Notes: a model not told the origin generated them from the letters alone. Shown: positions 30,755 to 40,850, counted from the stretch's first letter. The stretch is DNA of 64,000 nucleotides from Akkermansiaceae bacterium (GCA_022510805.1 JAFLSS010000002.1:21675-85674); one strand, 5' to 3'. A program made the numbers and translations.

Positions 30755-31123
30755 ATGCCCACCCCTCCCGCCCCTGCACCCGCTCCGCCATTCCGGCACA
30801 GCTGCCGCCGCTGTGGCGCCTGCTGCCGGTGGGAGGGAGATGTCTGCCTCACGGAGGCAGATGTGCAGGCCATAGCCGCCTATCTCGGGCTGGAAGAGGT
30901 GGAGTTCATCAACACCTATTGCCGCCTGCAGCGCAACCGGCAGGGTCTCTCACTCATTGATGCTGAGGATGGCGCCTGCATCATGCTGCGCAGCAGCGGC
31001 TGCGCCATCCAGCAGGTCAAGCCCGCCCAGTGCAGGGACTTCCCCCTGCGCTGGAACTTCCCCGGCTGGGAAACACGCTGCCCCGGCTACGAGGCCGTAT
31101 CTGCAGAGGGAGGCACGCCATGA
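30755..31123 (+). CDS. YkgJ-family cysteine cluster protein
   Basis: FRHSCRRCGACCRWEGDVCLTEADVQ; CIMLRSSGCAIQQVKPAQCRDFPLRW. Confidence 0.85.
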   Translation: MPTPPAPAPAPPFRHSCRRCGACCRWEGDVCLTEADVQAIAAYLGLEEVEFINTYCRLQRNRQGLSLIDAEDGACIMLRSSGCAIQQVKPAQCRDFPLRWNFPGWETRCPGYEAVSAEGGTP

Positions 31124-34100
31124 TATACCGATTCCGCAAATGGGTGCACACCGGCCGCCGCGCGGTGATCTTGCTGCGCGGCTTCCTCGCCTCCCTTTTT
31201 GCGCGCATGCCCAGCCGCATCGCGCCCAAGGAGGAATCCCGCCGGGCTCACGCCGGTATGGTGGTCGACCTCTTTGCCTCGATCATGTGCCGCGTGGACG
31301 GCGTGGGCCTGGAGGACATGGACACGACCATGGACATCCTCCGCTATGATTTCCCCAATGTAGAGCACAGCTGGCTGGCAGAGCGCTTTCAAAACGCGTA
31401 CCGCTCTCGCTACCCGCTGGAGGCCACACTCGCCCTCGCTGCGGCCAAACGCACTGAGGCAGAGCGCTACTCGCTGGCGCTGGAAATCCTGACCATGCTG
31501 CACCGCGTGGGCGGTGACCTCTCCAACCCCACCCTCTTTCAGCAGGTGACGAGTGGACTCGGCCTGCCGGGGGCGGCAGAAGCCATTGAGCTCCTCTTCT
31601 CCTCGCCGGAGGCTCCCACCCCGCCCCATATTGAAAGCATTTGCTTCTCCAACCGCGTCGCCAAGGGGCATGTAACCCTCTCCCCCAAAAACGCCAACCT
31701 GCAATTTCGCGCCCTGCGCTGCGCGAATCTGCTCATCATCATCAACGACTCGCGCCTAGCCCCTCTCTCCGTGCGCGAGTACACCCTGCACAAGGGGGAT
31801 GTCATCCCCCTCTCCGCCGGGCAGAGCATCACCCTCGCCGACACCAGCCTCTCCTACGCCACCATCCGCAGCCTCCTGCAGGCCCACCACGCCGGAGTCA
31901 GCTTCGTGTACAACATCATCATGGATGGCGACTCCATCTCCGTGACGCGGCAGCGCGCGCTCAACCCCCTGGTGCGCGTCTCATTCGGCGTGCATGTGGA
32001 GCTGCAAGTCCTGCGCAAGGATCTCGACTTCATCCTGGATGGCCGCCACCTCCTGCCTAATGAGCTGGTGAACACCACCTATTTCACCCCATTCTACATC
32101 CGCGGCCTGGGGCCCTACACCTTTGCAGATCTGTATGATACGGGCGAATCCGGGCACAGCTTTCAGCTCTCCCCCGGCCAGCGCAAAATGGTGGTCACCA
32201 ACCTGCCCTACATGAACAGCCCGGGCGCGCTCATGCTTTCTCCCGGCCTGGCACCCGGCGTGGTATTTGAGGTGAGCTACTCCCGCCCCACCAACCGCGG
32301 CTCACTGCACGTGCTGGAGGGGGATACCCACTCCCTCCAAGTCAACGGCTTCCCCGTGCGCGGCGACTTCCCGCTCAAGGATGGCGACCTCATCGCCCTG
32401 AGCCCGGTGCAGTTCCTCCGCTGCCGCTTCTCGGCCGGCATGCTGGATGAGGAGTCCAGCGTCATCTCCTCCCTCTGCGTGCGCGGCCTCACACGCGACT
32501 TTGTGCGCGCCGGGCGCGTGGTCGACAACATCGACTTCACGCTGCGGCGCGGCGAGATGGCCTGCATCTTGGGCCCCAGCGGCTCCGGCAAATCCACCCT
32601 GCTCAGCCTGCTCGCCGGCCACCTCACCCCCACCATGGGCACCGTGTGCTACAATGAAGAGCGCCTCACGCCTGATCACATTGAGCTCCGCCAACACATC
32701 GCCTACATCCCCCGCGAAGATATTTTGGATGAAGCTCTTACCGTGGGCGAGCACGTGTACCAGGCTTCCATTGCACGCCGCCCCCGCCTCAACCGCGCCG
32801 ACCGCACGCGCCGCGTGTTGGCCGTGCTCAACTTTGTGGGGCTCGGCCCGCTGACGCGGCGCCACGTGGGGCGCGCGGGCGAGCGCACCATCTCCGACGG
32901 CGAGCGCACGCGGCTCAACCTCGGGCTAGATCTCACCGGCACTGCCGAGGTTTTCCTCATTGATGAACCCATCAGCGGCCTCTCCTCCGGCGATGCCGAG
33001 CGAGTCATCGAAACCCTGGAGGGCATGTCCGCCGGGCGCATCCTGCTCTGCACCCTGCACCGCCCCGCGCAAAGCATCCTCAACAGGTTCCACAAAGTCA
33101 TGGTGCTCAATGCGCGGGGGCAAATGGCCTTCTGGGGGACACCCGAGGAAATGGTGCGCTATTTCCAAGATGCCGCCCGGGAAATGGGCCTGCGCGTGAG
33201 CCGGGAGGCCGTGGCGGCGGGCGGCGCAGATTATGTGTTTGAAGTGCTCGAGGCCCCCTATGACCGCCTGGGGCACCGCCACTCCAGCCCCAGCATGTGG
33301 CAAGAGCGCTTTGAGAGCCACTCCTACCGTCGCCGAGAAGAAGCCCCCGCCGCCTCCTCCTCCTCGCAGGAGGAAGAAGAAGAGCAGCACCGCCTCGGCT
33401 TGGCCTCCCACCACCGCAGCCTTCTGGAACTCTGGCGCCTCTTCTTCCTGTGGTTGCAGCGCACCTTCCTAGGCCGCGTGCGCAGCCGCATGGGACTCTA
33501 CGCCGTGCTGCTGGAAGGACCTGTGCTCGCTCTGCTGATCGGCGGCACTCTCCGCGCGGCAAGCGATACGCCTTACACATTTTACAAGGCATTGCACATC
33601 AATGAATACTTGTTCCTTTCGCTTGTGCTGGCCATGTTCTTCGGGCTCACTGACTCAGCCTGCGAGATCCTGCGCGACCGCCTCCTGCTGCGCCGGGAAA
33701 GCAACTACAAGCCCTTCATACTAGGCTACTTGGTGGCAAAGTGTCTGGTGCTCACCGGCATCGCTGCGGTGCAGTGCGCCCTCTATCTCCTGGTGGGCAA
33801 TGCCATCCTCAGCATCCACGAAATGTTCTGGACTCACTTCGGCATCATGGTGCTCACAGCCTTTGTCGGCATCTCTCTCTCGCTCATGGTGTCTGCCTTT
33901 GTGCGCACAGAGCGCACCGCTCTCAACATAGTACCCCTGCTCCTCGTGCCGCAAATCCTCCTGGCCGGTGCCCTGGTGCGTTTTGAGGAGATGAACGAGT
34001 TTACCCCCAAACTGCCGGACTTCATCCCCGAAAAAATCGAATCAGCCCTCTCCGGCCTGCGCCACCGCGTAGCATATCAGGATGAGACGACTCACAACAT

Positions 34101-34695
34101 CAGCAGCAAGCCGGTGCCGCTCATCGCAGAGTTCTGCCCCTTGCGCTATGCGTTTGAGATGATGTTTGTCGCCCAAACCTCAGACAACCTCTGGGAGGAG
34201 GAGAACAGTATCATCGACGCCCGCCGCGATGAGCTCAAACTGCATGGCAGTGGGGATGAACTGCGCTTTATTCAGCGCGCCGCCTTGCTGCTCAACACGA
34301 CTGCGAAAAACAAAAAAGAGGCGCGCCGCATCTTGCGCCGCGTGCGCAAGATTGCCCTCAGCCATGATGAGGAAGGCCTGCGGCGCTTCTCTGATGAACT
34401 GGAAGCGCGCCACACGGATGACCGCTACCAGCCGCTCGAATTCTTCTTTTCCAATCGCCGCCTCGTCGCCTTGCGCGAAGGGGTGAAAACCGCCCGCAAA
34501 GACGCCCGCCGCCAAGAGCACCGCGGCTACTTCCTCTCACCGCGCCAGGCGCCGCCTCTGGGCGGCATCGACCAAGAGACCGATGCCGGCTCAGTGTCGA
34601 CACTCTGGCGCAATGGCTTGTTCCTCTTCATCATGGGCCTGCTGCCTATCCTCCTCGCCGGCTTCCGCCTGCGCCGCATTTGCCGCGGCAAGTAA
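31120..34695 (+). CDS. ABCG-type transporter with N-terminal TerB-like and FHA-like regions, ABC-2 membrane domain
   Basis: ATGA overlap with previous gene; MVVDLFASIMCRVDGVG... (TerB-like); FHA-like segments; GPSGSGKSTLLSLLAGHLTPTMGTV Walker A; VFLIDEPISGL Walker B; C-terminal TM segments. Confidence 0.82.
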   Translation: MIYRFRKWVHTGRRAVILLRGFLASLFARMPSRIAPKEESRRAHAGMVVDLFASIMCRVDGVGLEDMDTTMDILRYDFPNVEHSWLAERFQNAYRSRYPLEATLALAAAKRTEAERYSLALEILTMLHRVGGDLSNPTLFQQVTSGLGLPGAAEAIELLFSSPEAPTPPHIESICFSNRVAKGHVTLSPKNANLQFRALRCANLLIIINDSRLAPLSVREYTLHKGDVIPLSAGQSITLADTSLSYATIRSLLQAHHAGVSFVYNIIMDGDSISVTRQRALNPLVRVSFGVHVELQVLRKDLDFILDGRHLLPNELVNTTYFTPFYIRGLGPYTFADLYDTGESGHSFQLSPGQRKMVVTNLPYMNSPGALMLSPGLAPGVVFEVSYSRPTNRGSLHVLEGDTHSLQVNGFPVRGDFPLKDGDLIALSPVQFLRCRFSAGMLDEESSVISSLCVRGLTRDFVRAGRVVDNIDFTLRRGEMACILGPSGSGKSTLLSLLAGHLTPTMGTVCYNEERLTPDHIELRQHIAYIPREDILDEALTVGEHVYQASIARRPRLNRADRTRRVLAVLNFVGLGPLTRRHVGRAGERTISDGERTRLNLGLDLTGTAEVFLIDEPISGLSSGDAERVIETLEGMSAGRILLCTLHRPAQSILNRFHKVMVLNARGQMAFWGTPEEMVRYFQDAAREMGLRVSREAVAAGGADYVFEVLEAPYDRLGHRHSSPSMWQERFESHSYRRREEAPAASSSSQEEEEEQHRLGLASHHRSLLELWRLFFLWLQRTFLGRVRSRMGLYAVLLEGPVLALLIGGTLRAASDTPYTFYKALHINEYLFLSLVLAMFFGLTDSACEILRDRLLLRRESNYKPFILGYLVAKCLVLTGIAAVQCALYLLVGNAILSIHEMFWTHFGIMVLTAFVGISLSLMVSAFVRTERTALNIVPLLLVPQILLAGALVRFEEMNEFTPKLPDFIPEKIESALSGLRHRVAYQDETTHNISSKPVPLIAEFCPLRYAFEMMFVAQTSDNLWEEENSIIDARRDELKLHGSGDELRFIQRAALLLNTTAKNKKEARRILRRVRKIALSHDEEGLRRFSDELEARHTDDRYQPLEFFFSNRRLVALREGVKTARKDARRQEHRGYFLSPRQAPPLGGIDQETDAGSVSTLWRNGLFLFIMGLLPILLAGFRLRRICRGK

Positions 34696-34720
34696 GGCCT
34701 GCGCCCCGGCCGGCAGACAA

Positions 34721-34963
34721 TCAGCGGCCCTCTGACCGGAAAGTCGCGAAGACCCGTTGCTCGAGGTCAAAAATCTCGCCGATGAATCCTCTCCGGTTTC
34801 TCAGGATGATGACGTGTCGGATCTCTCCCTTCTCGCGAGGCAGAGCATAGTAGGATACACTCCCGAGACAGGGGCGGGAGAACTCGGCTTTTTCTTTTTC
34901 TGTTAGAAAATCATATGAGTTCGCTTGTTCGTTGTTTAATAAAAGAGAGAAAGCGAGCTCCAT
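34721..34963 (-). CDS. Small hypothetical protein
   Basis: MELAFSLLLNNEQANSYDFLTEKEKAEFSRPCLGSVSYYALPREKGEIRHVIILRNRRGFIGEIFDLEQRVFATFRSEGR; protein-like composition but short. Confidence 0.3.
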   Translation of the reverse strand: MELAFSLLLNNEQANSYDFLTEKEKAEFSRPCLGSVSYYALPREKGEIRHVIILRNRRGFIGEIFDLEQRVFATFRSEGR

Positions 34964-35214
34964 CCATAGAGAGGAACATGCCCTTGCCCCTACGCGAAGT
35001 CTACGATGAGTCTCCCGATTTCTACGATATAGAAGTCACTCTTGACAAAGGAGGGGAGCTCTCTGCTCTCTCACTCCAGCTATTTCTGAGCAATTTCTGA
35101 TTTTGCTCTTGATTTTATCATCTAAAACGTTATAATCATGCCGAAGTGTCGCACAATGGCTACATGTGCGATATCCACTTACTTATATAAAGCTATACAC
35201 CTTAACAAAATAAT

Positions 35215-35958
35215 ATGAAAATTACGAATATGATGGCACTCTGCCTGTCGCTTTCTCTGGCGGCGGCGCCTATGTCAATAGCGGATACAAAGGAAACGCC
35301 TCAGGAGACGGAACAACAGAAGACGCCGGTCCAGGCGCCTGAGGCTGATGAGGATGAGCAAGTTGATGAAAAGGAGAGCGAGGAAGACGTTCTCGACTCG
35401 ATCATAGCCGACGCTGAAAAAGCCAAATCGAAATTGAAATTGAAATATAAATATGAGATCGTGCTGTCAGATGACTATGAATTTCCCGAAAATATCGAGA
35501 GTGAAAATGGCATGAGGTTTATTTATCGGTTTGATGATTCTGGGCACCCCGGCATCATAAGAGAGATTGACGGTGCGCAGCCGGTGAACACTATGATGGT
35601 GGAATATGCCAAAGAGGTGTATAAAGAGCTTAAGAACAAGAAAAAAGTGCAGGCGCAGCTCGAAAAAGCAGCGCTTGTAGGCTTTAAGTCAAAAAGTGGG
35701 ACGTATGTAGGCCCTCTGCAGCTCTGCCTGATGGAGGCTGAAGACACCCTTCAGTATGATAACGAAGATTTAGATAGGAAAGTTCTTTATGGCTTTTATA
35801 ATTCATTTATGAAGGATAAAATGAAGGCAGACTCAGGAGAATATGAGGGCAAATTTAAGTACCGCACTTCTATTGAGTGGAAAAAAGGGCTCCCCTACAA
35901 GGTGAAATGTACTGTAGACTTCACCCCATGCAAAAGCAAGCTTTCCGCAAAGGAGTGA
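35215..35958 (+). CDS. Secreted acidic hypothetical protein
   Basis: Signal peptide MKITNMMALCLSLSLAAAPMSIAD; acidic linker EADEDEQVDEKESEEDVLD; followed by a good terminator. Confidence 0.65.
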   Translation: MKITNMMALCLSLSLAAAPMSIADTKETPQETEQQKTPVQAPEADEDEQVDEKESEEDVLDSIIADAEKAKSKLKLKYKYEIVLSDDYEFPENIESENGMRFIYRFDDSGHPGIIREIDGAQPVNTMMVEYAKEVYKELKNKKKVQAQLEKAALVGFKSKSGTYVGPLQLCLMEAEDTLQYDNEDLDRKVLYGFYNSFMKDKMKADSGEYEGKFKYRTSIEWKKGLPYKVKCTVDFTPCKSKLSAKE

Positions 35959-35986
35959 GATAATCAGTCTGCCTGACTTTCGCAAC

Positions 35987-36016
35987 AAGAGGCAGGGGTA
36001 AATCCCCTGCCTCTTT
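35987..36016 (+). terminator. Rho-independent terminator
   Basis: AAGAGGCAGGGG-TAAAT-CCCCTGCCTCTT, 12-bp perfect stem, U-rich 3' side. Confidence 0.8.
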
Positions 36017-36083
36017 GTATTGCGGAGTATTTAAATACAGCGACAAATGGGAAAGAGTCTGCGGCACTCGTTGCCTCGCAAGG

Positions 36084-38009
36084 TCAGCAGATATCGCCGC
36101 TCCAGAGTTCGCCGCATGTGTCGCTCGGCATGCGCCAGTCTCCGCGGGGTGAGAGGGCTATGGTGCCGACTTTGGGGCCATCCGGGATGCAGCTGCGCTT
36201 GAATTGCTGTGTAAAGAAGCGGCGTACAAATGTCCGAAGAGTCCGGCGCAGCTCCTCCTCGCTGTACTCCTCCCCCCAGGCGTGGGTGGCTAGGGCGAGC
36301 AGTTTGTGCGGCTCTGCTCCGTACTTGATAAAGTGGTAGAGGAAGAAGTCATGCAGATCATAAGGCCCGAGCAAATCCTCTGTTTTCTGCTCCATTTGGC
36401 CATCCGGCGAGGGGGGGAGCAGCTCGGGGCTCACCGGGGTGTCGATGATATCTTGGAGCACCGCAGCCAGCTCGGCGCCGCTCTGCGCTGCCACATGCGA
36501 GATGAGGCAGCGGATGAGCGTCTTGGGGATGGAGCAGTTGACCGCGTACATGCTCATGTGGTCGCCGTTGTACGTGGACCAGCCGAGAGCGATTTCGGAC
36601 AAATCACCCGTGCCCACAACAATGCCACCCGTCTTGTTGGCCAGGTTCATGAGCAGCGTGGTGCGCTGGCGCGCCTGCACGTTCTCATATGTATTGGTGC
36701 GCAGGGCGGGGTCGAACTCCAAATCCTTGAATTGCAGCAGACAGGCCTCCTTGATGTCCACCTCCCGCAGTGTGGCGCCCAAGAGGCGGATCATCTGCAC
36801 CGCATTGGTGTAGGTGCGATTGGTGGTGCCGAAGCCGGGCATGGTGACCGCGCAGATAATGCCGGGAGTCAGCCCGAGAAGCCGGCAGGCACGGGCGCAT
36901 ACCAGCAGGGCGAGCGAGCTGTCCAGCCCGCCGGACACGCCGATGACCAGAGACTTGGCGCCGGAGTGCTCCATTCTCTTGGCCAGCCCGGCGGCCTGTA
37001 TTTGCAAGATGTCCTCACAGCGCTCGGCCGCTTGATCCGGCGCCGGCAGGAAGGGGCGCTTGTCGAGCCGGGCGTAGCGCAGGTCACAGGCCACGGGCAG
37101 CTGCTGCAGCGGGAGGGTGCGCACGGCTGCCCACTCTGCGGGCAGGCGGTTCTCGTTGAACGAGCTTTCGCTCATGCGGGCAGCGGCGAGGCGCTGGAGG
37201 TCCACATCGGCATAGATGATGCTGCCCTCCCGCTGAAAACGCTGATTTTCAGCTGCTATGCGACCATTCTCCGCGATGAGGGAGTGCCCGCTGTACACGA
37301 CATCTTGCGAGCTTTCCCCCACGCCGGCAGAGGCCAGCACATAGGCGCACAGGCAGGTGCCGCTCTGCTGCGCCACCAGTTGGCGGCGGTAGGCGGCTTT
37401 GCCTGCCAGCTCTGTGCTGGCACAGGGGTTGAAAATGACGCGCGCGCCCTGCAGCGCAAGCCGTGAGCTCGGCGGCAGCACGGTCCACAAATCCTCACAC
37501 ACCTCCACCCCAAAGGTGAAATCCGCCCCATCGGAGAAAAGGAGATCCGTGCCGATGGGCACACTCCCAAAGCCGGGCAGCTCTACGGAGCGGGCGCGCA
37601 GGTCTGCCGCCGGGCGAAATTGCCGCCGCTCATAAAACTCCCGGTAATTGGGCAGCACACTCTTGGGCACAAGCCCCAGCACGCGCCCGCCCTGCACCAC
37701 CGCAGCGGCATTGTACAGGCCCTCCTGTACAACGAGTGGCAGGGTGGTGATGAGGACAAGCGGGAGCTGCGCGGTGGCCTGCGCCAGCTCTTGCAGCCCG
37801 CGCAGGGCGGCCTGCTGCAGCATGGGCTGGAAGAAGAGATCCCCGCAGGAATAGCCTGTGAGGCTCAGTTCCGGAAACACCACGGCATGAGCCCCCTGCT
37901 CTGCTGCGGCCTGAGCCGCAGCGATGAGCGCTTGGGTATTGGTCGCCACATCCGCCACGCGGACGGGTGGCACAGCGGCGGCGAGCCGGTAGTATCCGAG
38001 AGTTGCCAT
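36084..38009 (-). CDS. nadE: Glutamine-dependent NAD+ synthetase
   Basis: AAEQGAHAVVFPELSLTGYSCGDLF; VCEDLWTVLPPSS; VIGVSGGLDSSLALLVC; GTGDLSEIALGWSTYNGDHMSMYAVNCSIPKTLIR. Confidence 0.93.
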   Translation of the reverse strand: MATLGYYRLAAAVPPVRVADVATNTQALIAAAQAAAEQGAHAVVFPELSLTGYSCGDLFFQPMLQQAALRGLQELAQATAQLPLVLITTLPLVVQEGLYNAAAVVQGGRVLGLVPKSVLPNYREFYERRQFRPAADLRARSVELPGFGSVPIGTDLLFSDGADFTFGVEVCEDLWTVLPPSSRLALQGARVIFNPCASTELAGKAAYRRQLVAQQSGTCLCAYVLASAGVGESSQDVVYSGHSLIAENGRIAAENQRFQREGSIIYADVDLQRLAAARMSESSFNENRLPAEWAAVRTLPLQQLPVACDLRYARLDKRPFLPAPDQAAERCEDILQIQAAGLAKRMEHSGAKSLVIGVSGGLDSSLALLVCARACRLLGLTPGIICAVTMPGFGTTNRTYTNAVQMIRLLGATLREVDIKEACLLQFKDLEFDPALRTNTYENVQARQRTTLLMNLANKTGGIVVGTGDLSEIALGWSTYNGDHMSMYAVNCSIPKTLIRCLISHVAAQSGAELAAVLQDIIDTPVSPELLPPSPDGQMEQKTEDLLGPYDLHDFFLYHFIKYGAEPHKLLALATHAWGEEYSEEELRRTLRTFVRRFFTQQFKRSCIPDGPKVGTIALSPRGDWRMPSDTCGELWSGDIC

Positions 38010-38032
38010 GGCTGCAAGAGGGGCGGGGTAAA

Positions 38033-39553
38033 TCAATAACTGCGGGCCCAGAGCACGCGTCGAGTCGTCGGACGCCCGGTGAGGATGCAGGGCGCTTCCG
38101 GCCCGGTGCCCATCTCCCCATGCGGGATGCAGCGGATGGAGATGCGCAGGCTCTTGGCGAGCTCTTCCTCCTCCTCAGGGCTGCCATCCCACGGGCAGAG
38201 CAGCCAGTCGGCTTCACCCTGATCCGCAAAGTTGGCCTTGAGCTCCTCAAGGCTGTTGCAGGGGCGGATGTGGCTGTCGCGGAACTCCTTCTGACGGCGC
38301 AGCAGATTGTCCTGAATCTCCTGCAGCAGCTCCACCGCACCGGCCACAAACTCTGCCTCCGGCACAAAGCTCTTCTCCTGAGAAGCCTGATCACGGCGGG
38401 AAATGCACAGCGAGCCTTTCTCCAGATCACGCGGGCCGATCTCGATGCGCACGGGCACGCCCTTCTTGATCCACTCCCACTTCTTGGTGCCGCCGTTCAG
38501 ATCACGCTCATCCACCTCCACACGCAGGGGCATGCCGTGGAAAGTCTGCGCGCTGAGCTTGGCTGCCAGCTCCCGGCAGTGCGCCAAGATGGCCTCCTTG
38601 GTGTCGGGCTTGGGGGTGACGGGCACGATAACGATCTGGCGGGGAGCCACGCGCGGCGGGCACACCAGGCCGTCGTCATCCGAATGCGCCATGATGAGCA
38701 TGCCGATCATGCGGGTGGAAACACCCCAGGACGTCGTCCACGCGAACTGGCGCTCATTGGTGCGCCCGGCAAAGGAAATATTCTGCGCTTTGGCAAAATT
38801 CTGGCCGAGGAAGTGCGAGGTACCGGCTTGGATGGCCTTGCGATCCTGCACCATGGCCTCCACGGTGAACGTGCGCACCGCGCCGGGGAAGCGCTCATGC
38901 TCAGTCTTTTCGCCGGGGATGGAGGGCACTGCCAGCACATCGCGCTGAAAATCTTCATACACCTTGTGCATGGTCGCTGTCTCCAGCTCCGCCTCCTCGC
39001 GAGTCTCATGGGCGGTGTGGCCCTCTTGCCAGAGGAATTCCGCCGTGCGCAGGAAGATGCGGGGGCGCATTTCCCAGCGCATCACATTGCACCATTGATT
39101 CACCTTGAAGGGCAGATCCCGGTAGGACTCCAGCCAGCGCGAGAAAGCCGCGCCGATCACCGTCTCCGAGGTGGGGCGGATGACATATTTATCCGTCAAC
39201 TCGCCGGCGGGGATCATGCGCGTCTTGCCCGTCTCGGGGTCCTTGACCGCTTCGAGTCGGTGGTGCGTCACCACCGCGCACTCCGTGGCAAAGCCCTCCG
39301 CATGCTCAGCCTCTTTTTCGAGGTAGGAGACAGGAATGAGCATGGGGAAATACGCATTCGTGTGCCCGGTGCGTTTGAACTCTGCATCCAGTTGCTGCTG
39401 AATCAACTCCCAGATCGCATAGCCCCACGGCTTAATGACCATGCAGCCGCGAACTTCCGAATTCTCCGCCATATCGGCAGCCTTAATAACTTGCTGGTAC
39501 CACTCGGGGAAATCCTCCGCCCGTGTCGGTGAAATTGCATTCTGTTGTGCCAT
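38033..39553 (-). CDS. proS: Prolyl-tRNA synthetase, archaeal/eukaryotic type
   Basis: FPEWYQQVIKAADMAENSEVRGCMVIKPWGYAIWE; RPTSETVIGAAFSRW; MRWEMRPRIFLRTAEFLWQEGHTAH. Confidence 0.95.
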   Translation of the reverse strand: MAQQNAISPTRAEDFPEWYQQVIKAADMAENSEVRGCMVIKPWGYAIWELIQQQLDAEFKRTGHTNAYFPMLIPVSYLEKEAEHAEGFATECAVVTHHRLEAVKDPETGKTRMIPAGELTDKYVIRPTSETVIGAAFSRWLESYRDLPFKVNQWCNVMRWEMRPRIFLRTAEFLWQEGHTAHETREEAELETATMHKVYEDFQRDVLAVPSIPGEKTEHERFPGAVRTFTVEAMVQDRKAIQAGTSHFLGQNFAKAQNISFAGRTNERQFAWTTSWGVSTRMIGMLIMAHSDDDGLVCPPRVAPRQIVIVPVTPKPDTKEAILAHCRELAAKLSAQTFHGMPLRVEVDERDLNGGTKKWEWIKKGVPVRIEIGPRDLEKGSLCISRRDQASQEKSFVPEAEFVAGAVELLQEIQDNLLRRQKEFRDSHIRPCNSLEELKANFADQGEADWLLCPWDGSPEEEEELAKSLRISIRCIPHGEMGTGPEAPCILTGRPTTRRVLWARSY

Positions 39554-39559
39554 AACGCG

Positions 39560-39587
39560 ATATTAGTTGTAATAAAAGAAAAGTCAA
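39560..39587 (-). promoter_or_regulatory. proS promoter
   Basis: Reverse strand TTGACT (39587-39582), 16 bp, TAATAT (39565-39560), 6 nt before ATG. Confidence 0.55.
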
Positions 39588-39594
39588 CTCATTT

Positions 39595-40293
39595 TTATTC
39601 GAGATGCATCAGGAGACACCTATAATTATAATAGGCAAATGCCAGCATGAGCAGCGCCAGCGCCCAGATCCCGAGGGCAAAGAACCCCAGAGACAGCAAA
39701 CAGGTGATCACCATGCTGATGATGTGCGCCCCACACCCCTCACCCATGCGCGCATGCAGCAGCAAGCCGCCATCCATCGGAAAGATGGGAAGCAGATTCA
39801 GCGCGCTCCACCAGACAGAAATCTGAAGGATGTAGATGCCCAGCAGCATCAGCATCGGCGGGCAGTGCGCGGCATACTCCATCGGCAGTTGACCGCGCAG
39901 CATGCTCACCCACAGCCGGCTCCCCTGCTCGATATCCGGCATCACGATGATAAGCCCTATATACATGAGCAGAGGCAGCAGCAGCCCCGCCAAAGGCCCG
40001 GCCAGCAGCACTGCTGCCCCGTGCTTCTCCACCGCGCAGTCCGACTCCTCCTCGTAGCAGCTGCTCCCCAGCCAGGAAAGGCAGATCTCAATCCGGCGGC
40101 CGTACCACCGGCGCCCCACCAGCGCATGCCCCATCTCATGTGTCAGCAGGCTGACCAGCAACGCCACCACAAAAAACAGAGAACCAATGAAGTGCGGATA
40201 TCCTGAGGTGAGCGCCAGCCACCACACAAGCGCCGCCACCCAAAAAAGCAGGTGGATATGAACCGGCACTCGAAAAAGGGAAAAGCGAATCAT
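39595..40293 (-). CDS. M50-like site-2 protease family protein
   Basis: LVSLLTHEMGHALVGRRWYGRRIEICLSWLG; NLLPIFPMDGGLLLH; start moved to 40293 by promoter position. Confidence 0.82.
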   Translation of the reverse strand: MIRFSLFRVPVHIHLLFWVAALVWWLALTSGYPHFIGSLFFVVALLVSLLTHEMGHALVGRRWYGRRIEICLSWLGSSCYEEESDCAVEKHGAAVLLAGPLAGLLLPLLMYIGLIIVMPDIEQGSRLWVSMLRGQLPMEYAAHCPPMLMLLGIYILQISVWWSALNLLPIFPMDGGLLLHARMGEGCGAHIISMVITCLLSLGFFALGIWALALLMLAFAYYNYRCLLMHLE

Positions 40294-40535
40294 CGTCCCC
40301 ACCATTGTACGCATTCTTCTCCCCACCGCAAGCCTACAGTGAGGCATATCCGCTATCATGTCAGAGAAAAATTGACAAAATTTCACATTTCCTAATAAAA
40401 TGAGCCCGTTTTGCCCACATTTGAATAAAAAAATAGCAGCGATTCCCCCTCTTTTTCATAGTTTTGCTTGACGTAGCCGAAAAATCCGCTAAAATATCGC
40501 ACCGCGAACTTCTTTTTTAACTGTATCGTAATCTT

Positions 40536-40814
40536 ATGTCCAGAATCTGCAATATCACACTCGCCATGCCCCACAAGGGCCGCCGCATTCACCGCTCCGG
40601 TCTTGCTAAGAAAAAGGGTGGTATCGGCCGCCACGTGACCAAGACAGTGAACCGCACCGTGTATCCCAACCTGCAGGAGAAGCGCATTTGGGTGCCCGAG
40701 CTCAACGGCGGTCGCGGCGGTTACATCCGCATGAAGCTTTCCTGCAAAGCGCTGCGCACCATCTCCAAGAATGGCGCCCTCAACACGCTGAAAAAGGCGG
40801 GTATCTTGTACTGA
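40536..40814 (+). CDS. rpmB: 50S ribosomal protein L28
   Basis: MSRICNITLAMPHKGRRIHRSGLAKKKGGIGRHVTKTVNRTVYPNLQEKRIWVPELNG. Confidence 0.88.
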   Translation: MSRICNITLAMPHKGRRIHRSGLAKKKGGIGRHVTKTVNRTVYPNLQEKRIWVPELNGGRGGYIRMKLSCKALRTISKNGALNTLKKAGILY

Positions 40815-40823
40815 TATCCGCCA

Positions 40824-40850
40824 CCTCCCCTACTTGGGAGGGCTTTTTTT
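40824..40850 (+). terminator. Terminator after rpmB
   Basis: CCTCCC-CCTACTT-GGGAGG-like hairpin followed by GCTTTTTTT. Confidence 0.65.
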
